64,000 nt of DNA from Sciurus carolinensis (taxonomy: Eukaryota; Chordata; Mammalia; Rodentia; Sciuridae): assembly GCF_902686445.1 (NCBI RefSeq), contig NC_062232.1:37156454-37220453 (forward strand), read 5' to 3'. The notes under the pieces were generated by a model, which was given only the letters and a program-made list of their open reading frames with translations, made no database searches and was not told where the DNA came from. Below are positions 59,040-64,000 of this stretch, piece after piece. The translations under genes and the position numbers were made by a program. The stretch's first letter is position 1, and each line of letters opens with the position of its first letter.

Positions 59040-59708
59040 CAAATTTTGGCCCGAAAGTGCCGCCAACAGACCTTTGGCGGTGGGGAGCCATGGTCAGCGA
59101 GCCAGACCCCGCAGGAGACTCTTCATTCCCTCCGGCCTGGGGTGTATAGGCCAGGGTCAGGGGCCCTTTTCCTCCTTCACTTTTGGCGCAGGTGAGGGGA
59201 TCCAGGCTGCGAGCGCGGCCAGGCCTAGGGCGGCGCCCAGGCCGCGGGACGTGGGGCTCGGCAGCTGCTCCCCGAGCGCACTCCTCGCGGAGGCCATTAT
59301 TTCCAGCAGTGCCAAAAGTATGCGTTTCCTTCCGAGGGCAGAGGTCCGGGGACCGTGCACCGCTATCTGGCGACGTGACCCGCACCTGGCCCTGCGGGGC
59401 TCCGGATGCCTGAAGCGCGCACGGGACAACCGGAGCCGTTGTCCCGGCCCACCCCCGAGTTTCCGGGCAGGCAAAGGCCGTCCTTAGTATCCTCGATCGC
59501 CGCTCGCGCCCGCCGCGGGCGGTGCCGGACCTCGCCCTTCCCCATCACTCCCCTCCCCCTCCAGAGCCCGCCGCGGCTCCCGAGGTGACACGGCCCGGAC
59601 CCTCCATTCTCTGCCCGTGTATTTAACTAGCACAACCTAACCGGTTGCTGCCTCTCGGTGACAACCCTTCCCCCGACAGACGCGCCCAGCAGCCAACCAC
59701 GGGCTAGA

Positions 59709-59841
59709 ATTGGCTTGCGTCCCGCTCCCCGGTCGGTGGCGGCCTCGGTGGGCGGGGCTCTAGCAGCTAGCAAGTTGAGTGGAGCCACGGCTGACGTGAG
59801 TCAACAAAGGTCACGTGAAGAAAGCGGGCTGCGCCGATTGG
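59709..59841 (+). promoter_or_regulatory. Core promoter motif cluster: CCAAT, CRE/AP-1, E-box
   Basis: Inverted CCAAT boxes (ATTGG) lie at 59709-59713 and 59837-59841. TGACGTGAGTCA at 59792-59803 fuses a CRE-like half (TGACGT) with an AP-1 site (TGAGTCA). CACGTG, an E-box of the USF/MYC type, lies at 59812-59817 within TCACGTGA. All fall within about 130 bases immediately upstream of the predicted start region. The sites are seen directly; use by factors is inferred. Confidence 0.55.
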
Positions 59842-60033
59842 CTGCGCCGACCGGGTGGAGGGGGGGGGTCACGGCGGCGGCGTGGGGTTCGCTGTGTGAC
59901 ACAATTACAACAACTTTGTGCTGGTGCCGGGGAAGTTTGTGTCTCCAACGAATTCCCCCCGTGCTCCCGAGCCTCGCGCGCTCCGGCCATTCCCGCCGTC
60001 CCCGCCCGTGGCTGCCCCCTGTCCGCCCCCGCG

Positions 60034-60039
60034 ATGTGA
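60034..60039 (+). promoter_or_regulatory. AUG-stop minimal uORF in KDM6A leader
   Basis: The triplets ATG TGA occur back to back, 232 bases before the KDM6A start codon. This is the only ATG I find between about 59880 and the main start. The context GCG-ATG-T has G at -3, so recognition is plausible. AUG-stop elements are known to stall or reduce downstream initiation in other genes; an effect here is inference and needs the ATG to lie within the mature leader. Confidence 0.5.
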
Positions 60040-60250
60040 CCCTACAGCCGAACCGTCGCCGCTGCCGACCCAGTGGCTCCGCAGCCCCTGCCGCCGCCGC
60101 CTTCGCCGCTACCGCGTTGGGATTTTTCGTCGCCGCTGCCCGCGGCGGAGGAGGAGGCGGCGATAAAGTTGGTGTGCCGGTCCCGTGTGGAGATTGGGGG
60201 CGTCGTTGCGGGCCCCGGCCCGGGGGGGGGTGTCGGCGTTGGAGTTGTGA

Positions 60251-60702
<452 letters not shown>

Positions 60703-63700
60703 GTAAGGCACCCGCGGGCCGGAGCGCGGACACGGTCTCCCCGGCCGGCGCCGCGTTCCCCCCGGGCCCCGCGGCCCGGTCAGCGCTCATTGTGGCCACG
60801 AACGATGGCCAAGGGGCTTCCGGAAAACTATTTCCTGCCTCTGTGCTCCCCCCACCCCCGGGTACCTCGCTTGCTCCCTTGCGAAATCGCTCTCTCCTCT
60901 TGAAGCTGGAGGAACGGAGACGGCAGCGCTTTGGGGCCGAGCTCAACTGGGTCGACGAAATTGCCTGCTATTTTACAGCTTTTGGGGGGTAGGCCGATAA
61001 TCTCCGTGGTGCCTCTTGAGGGTCAGGGAATCATAAATGTGTGCAGATTTCCTGAAATCTCCCACTTTCTTGCCTCCCATGGTTTTTATTCTTTTTCTTC
61101 AGGCAAGCTGTTCGTGATGTCTACTGTTAACCAAACATTTTGGTCTTTCTTCTCTCCCTGCTCCCGGAAGGGGGAAGTTGCACGTAGTTTAGGTCGGTGA
61201 AGAGTTTGCATTGGCTGTTGACATGTATCTCGATTGGTATGTTTTACCTGAAGTTAGGTGACTTGTTTACTTTTTTGGGTCTTTCTGCAAAAGAAATACC
61301 GCAGTTACTTGTGAGTATGTGTGCGTGTGTGTGTGTGTTTTTCCTGGAGCCTCGTTTCCTGTGTGTCTGACTGGAGGCCGGGAGGATTCGGGGTGTAGTC
61401 TCTGTTTATTTGTGTGGAAAGTTGTTGGCACTGTCATTTAGTTAAGTAATGGCTGCTCCTATCGGCCCAAGATGGCGGGACAGGGTGGGAGGAGAAAGTG
61501 AGGGGGGGGTTTGGGGGAGGGAGGAGAGGTAAACATGGAAATAAATAGTAGCGGTGAATAGGCCTTTCCTTTGGAGTGTGTAGTTTCATGGCATTTAATA
61601 AAAATTATTCCAGATTATTTGCACATGGAATTCTTGCACCTTTTTCTAGCTTAAAAACAGCATGCATTAGCCTGGTAAATGCTTATCAACCTGTAGCACA
61701 CTTAGTTACCCATCCGTAAGCTATTGAACAAAGACTGGAGTCTCATTCTGTCCGCATCACTTTGTATCTCCTGACCAAAATCTGATTGAAATGGTATTAG
61801 AAGACTTTCTTCTTAATTGGGACGGTGAAACTTGGAGTGTGTGGAATAGGTGTTGGATCCATTACACATTTTCTTTTCTGGCTGAAATCTGTTAGCTTTG
61901 TGTTTGACCCTTAGCTTTATTGTTGCAGTTGAGAAGGAAGTTTGAAATGACTAAAGCTTAGCATTTTTTTCTTAAAATTTTTTTTATCTTTAATTTTTGT
62001 CAGTAGTTTGTTTAGCAGAGTCATTAATTCCTTTTAATCTGTAATTACACTTCTGTTTTTATTTAAATGTAACTAAATATAGGGAGTTTTGATTGCAAAT
62101 AATGACCAGAAAACTAAATGGAAATAATTCTTTAAAATAAACCTAGTCCCTTTGACTCCTTATAGAAAACTTGCATTAAACTTTGACTGTAGGTATTGAC
62201 TTCGTTAAAATTATCTCTGGGAAAATGAACAGTGACCAGCTCAGGAATGATTTAAGAATCAATAATTGTTCATCCATGTTGAAGATTCCCCCCCCATGTG
62301 AATATATGAAGTATTTTATTTAAAAGTGCTAGACCACTGTCAGAATTATAATTCTGAGAAATTAAATGATTTAAATTTAAGGCGCATTTTATTTTGGAGT
62401 GAATATTGCCAGTTTAATACTGGCTTGGTAAAGTTGCTTGCAAAGATAATTGATTTGGACAAGTTTGGCCAAATTATTGCTTTTGGTTACGGTGGTGAAG
62501 AAATAAATGGAATCTGATGTTTTATGTGCATAAGGGTGATGATTTCATGTCTTAGAATGCTCATATTTAGATACATTGACAGTGGATGGCGTTTAACAGT
62601 GGATTTCATATTGTGATATTGAACCCTGCAGTTAGTATGAACTGAGTTTAAATTTTGAAAAACCGCATTTTCATACATTTTTTGTGAAGTTGTGCATTAC
62701 TTTTGACATTTAAATGCAGTAACATCTTGAAAATGAGAAACTTAGGAAGCTTCATTATGTTTTGGGGAAGAATTACAGCTTTATCAAATATGGGGTAATT
62801 TGGTAAACTGGTTTGTTGAGCTAAAAAAAAAAATCTTCATTGCTTCAGACTCATATACTTGTGAGGTCATACCTGCTTAAATCAAGACTCATTAGCCTTA
62901 ACATTAAAATAAAACATTCTATAGTATGTGCTCAAACCCTTGGTTGCATCCTTGAGAGCCTGAACATTCCAGTGGAATGTGTAATGTAAAGCTTGACATT
63001 ATATAACCTCACACCTTCTGTTAGAATTGGATTCTGAATAGAATGAATGAGCTGGAGTCCTGCTGTAGGAAGTATTGAATTATTTAGTTTAATCCCTCTT
63101 TTTAACAGTTCTGGGAAGATGGCTTTTTTTTTTTTTTTTTTTGAATATTTAAAAATTTTTTTGATGAAATGTTGAGCTATGTTGGTTTCAGTGTTCTTTT
63201 TGTTATTAAGTCTTAAACATGAGAGTTGGCTTTCTCTCCTGAGGTTCATTCAGGCTACTTAATTGAGGACATAATAGAATTGAATAATTCCTGGAATTCT
63301 CTTTTTAGCTATGTTTTTTTTTTTTTGTTGTGCTACTCCCCCCCCCCCCCCGTTCCCCTCCCCCAAGTTTAGTCTGTACTTTAACTTATTTTCCTTTTAT
63401 AACAAATTTAGTTATCACGGCTTGTTTTCAAAAATTCTTATTCTGAACAGATTATTGTATCTTCTTTCAAGTTTTTAAATTCACATTTGTAAATTTTAAA
63501 AATAACTCCTCACTTAAAAGTTTTGGAAAGCTAATAACGTTAGTGTCTCTTACTTGCCACCAAACTTAGGTATTCTTTTTTCAGGTGCGAGGCTGCTTTA
63601 TCCAAACAACTGATTTCTCTTGGTTTCTGAATGGTTTTGTAAGATATCATTATATTAGAGTCATTGAAATAATTTTTGTTTGTAGGATTGCCATTTAATA

Positions 63701-64000
63701 TATAGTGTTTGGGGTTTTGGATTAAAAAACTAAGTGCTAGGCATGGTGTCACACGCCTATAATACCAGTCACTCAGGAGACAGGTCTTCAATGCTAACTT
63801 GAGCAACTTGGTGAGAACCTGTCTCAGAGTGACATAAAAGAAGGGCTGGGACTGCAGCTCCCTGGTAGATTGCCTCTGAGTTCAATCCTCTGTATTGTAA
63901 AACAAAACCCCAAAACAAATTAGTAATACAGTATATTATTTTTTTGTGGTGATATCTTAAAAATAAGATTGTAAAACTCTAAAGCTTACTTAGAGTTCTT
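60703..64000 (+). other. KDM6A: KDM6A intron 2, 5' part
   Basis: The first 200 bases are still CpG-rich; the rest is AT-rich unique sequence. A YY1-like CAAGATGGCGG lies at 61468-61478. A short GT run (61319-61337), a T run (63124-63142) and a C run (63339-63352) occur. The only clear transposon is one B1-dID SINE near the window end. No further KDM6A exon is recognisable. Confidence 0.8.
63726..63905 (+). mobile_element. B1-dID SINE in KDM6A intron 2
   Basis: GCTAGGCATGGTGTCACACG B1 start, linker GACATAAAAGAAG and ID half ending TTCAATCCTCTGTATTG. Diverged, so old. Confidence 0.8.

Overview
This is mammalian genomic DNA and carries no bacterial or viral gene set. The dominant short repeats are tRNA-derived ID SINEs and dimeric B1-dID (MEN-type) SINEs, in which a 7SL/B1 half is joined to an ID-like half. 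I saw no B2 or B4 elements. That combination points to a squirrel-family rodent (Sciuridae). Two protein-coding loci are recognisable: an intact single-exon dual-specificity phosphatase at about 39.3 kb, and the CpG-island promoter and first two coding exons of KDM6A (UTX) at about 59-60.7 kb. In other mammals DUSP21 lies next to KDM6A on the short arm of X (Xp11.3 in human). The order and strand here fit that synteny, so the window is very probably X-linked, and the dense L1 content agrees.

Layout. 1-9.7 kb is intergenic: SINEs, MIR and L2 relics, two MaLR-type LTRs, a small hAT element with an exact 8-bp target duplication, and 5'-truncated L1 3' ends. 9.7-23.5 kb is a nested L1 stack. A near full-length plus-strand L1 (12939-19512) sits inside a minus-strand L1, which sits inside an older minus-strand L1, and a further truncated plus-strand L1 has landed in the 5' UTR of the middle one. 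23.5-28 kb holds L2, MaLR LTR and ancient LINE relics. 28.0-36.35 kb is a second, older, full-length plus-strand L1 with its own target duplication, itself interrupted by two truncated L1s and one SINE. 36.4-59 kb is intergenic around the phosphatase gene, with many SINEs, ERVL/MaLR LTRs, a decayed hAT (Charlie-type) transposase and old LINE fragments. 59.04-60.9 kb is the KDM6A CpG island. 60.7-64 kb is KDM6A intron 2, mostly unique sequence.

Function. KDM6A encodes an H3K27 demethylase of the KMT2C/KMT2D complexes. Only its first 75 codons are here, in two exons separated by a 212-bp intron. Its leader contains one upstream AUG, an AUG-stop minimal uORF, ahead of a weak-context start codon and a strong-context internal Met25. 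The phosphatase has all catalytic residues and an open frame. Everything else is transposon-derived or unassigned. All L1 ORFs in the window are broken.

Limits. Repeat families and synteny were recognised by eye from memory, not by database search. Subfamily names and the outer edges of old repeats are approximate. Edges given with target-site duplications were read directly from the sequence.
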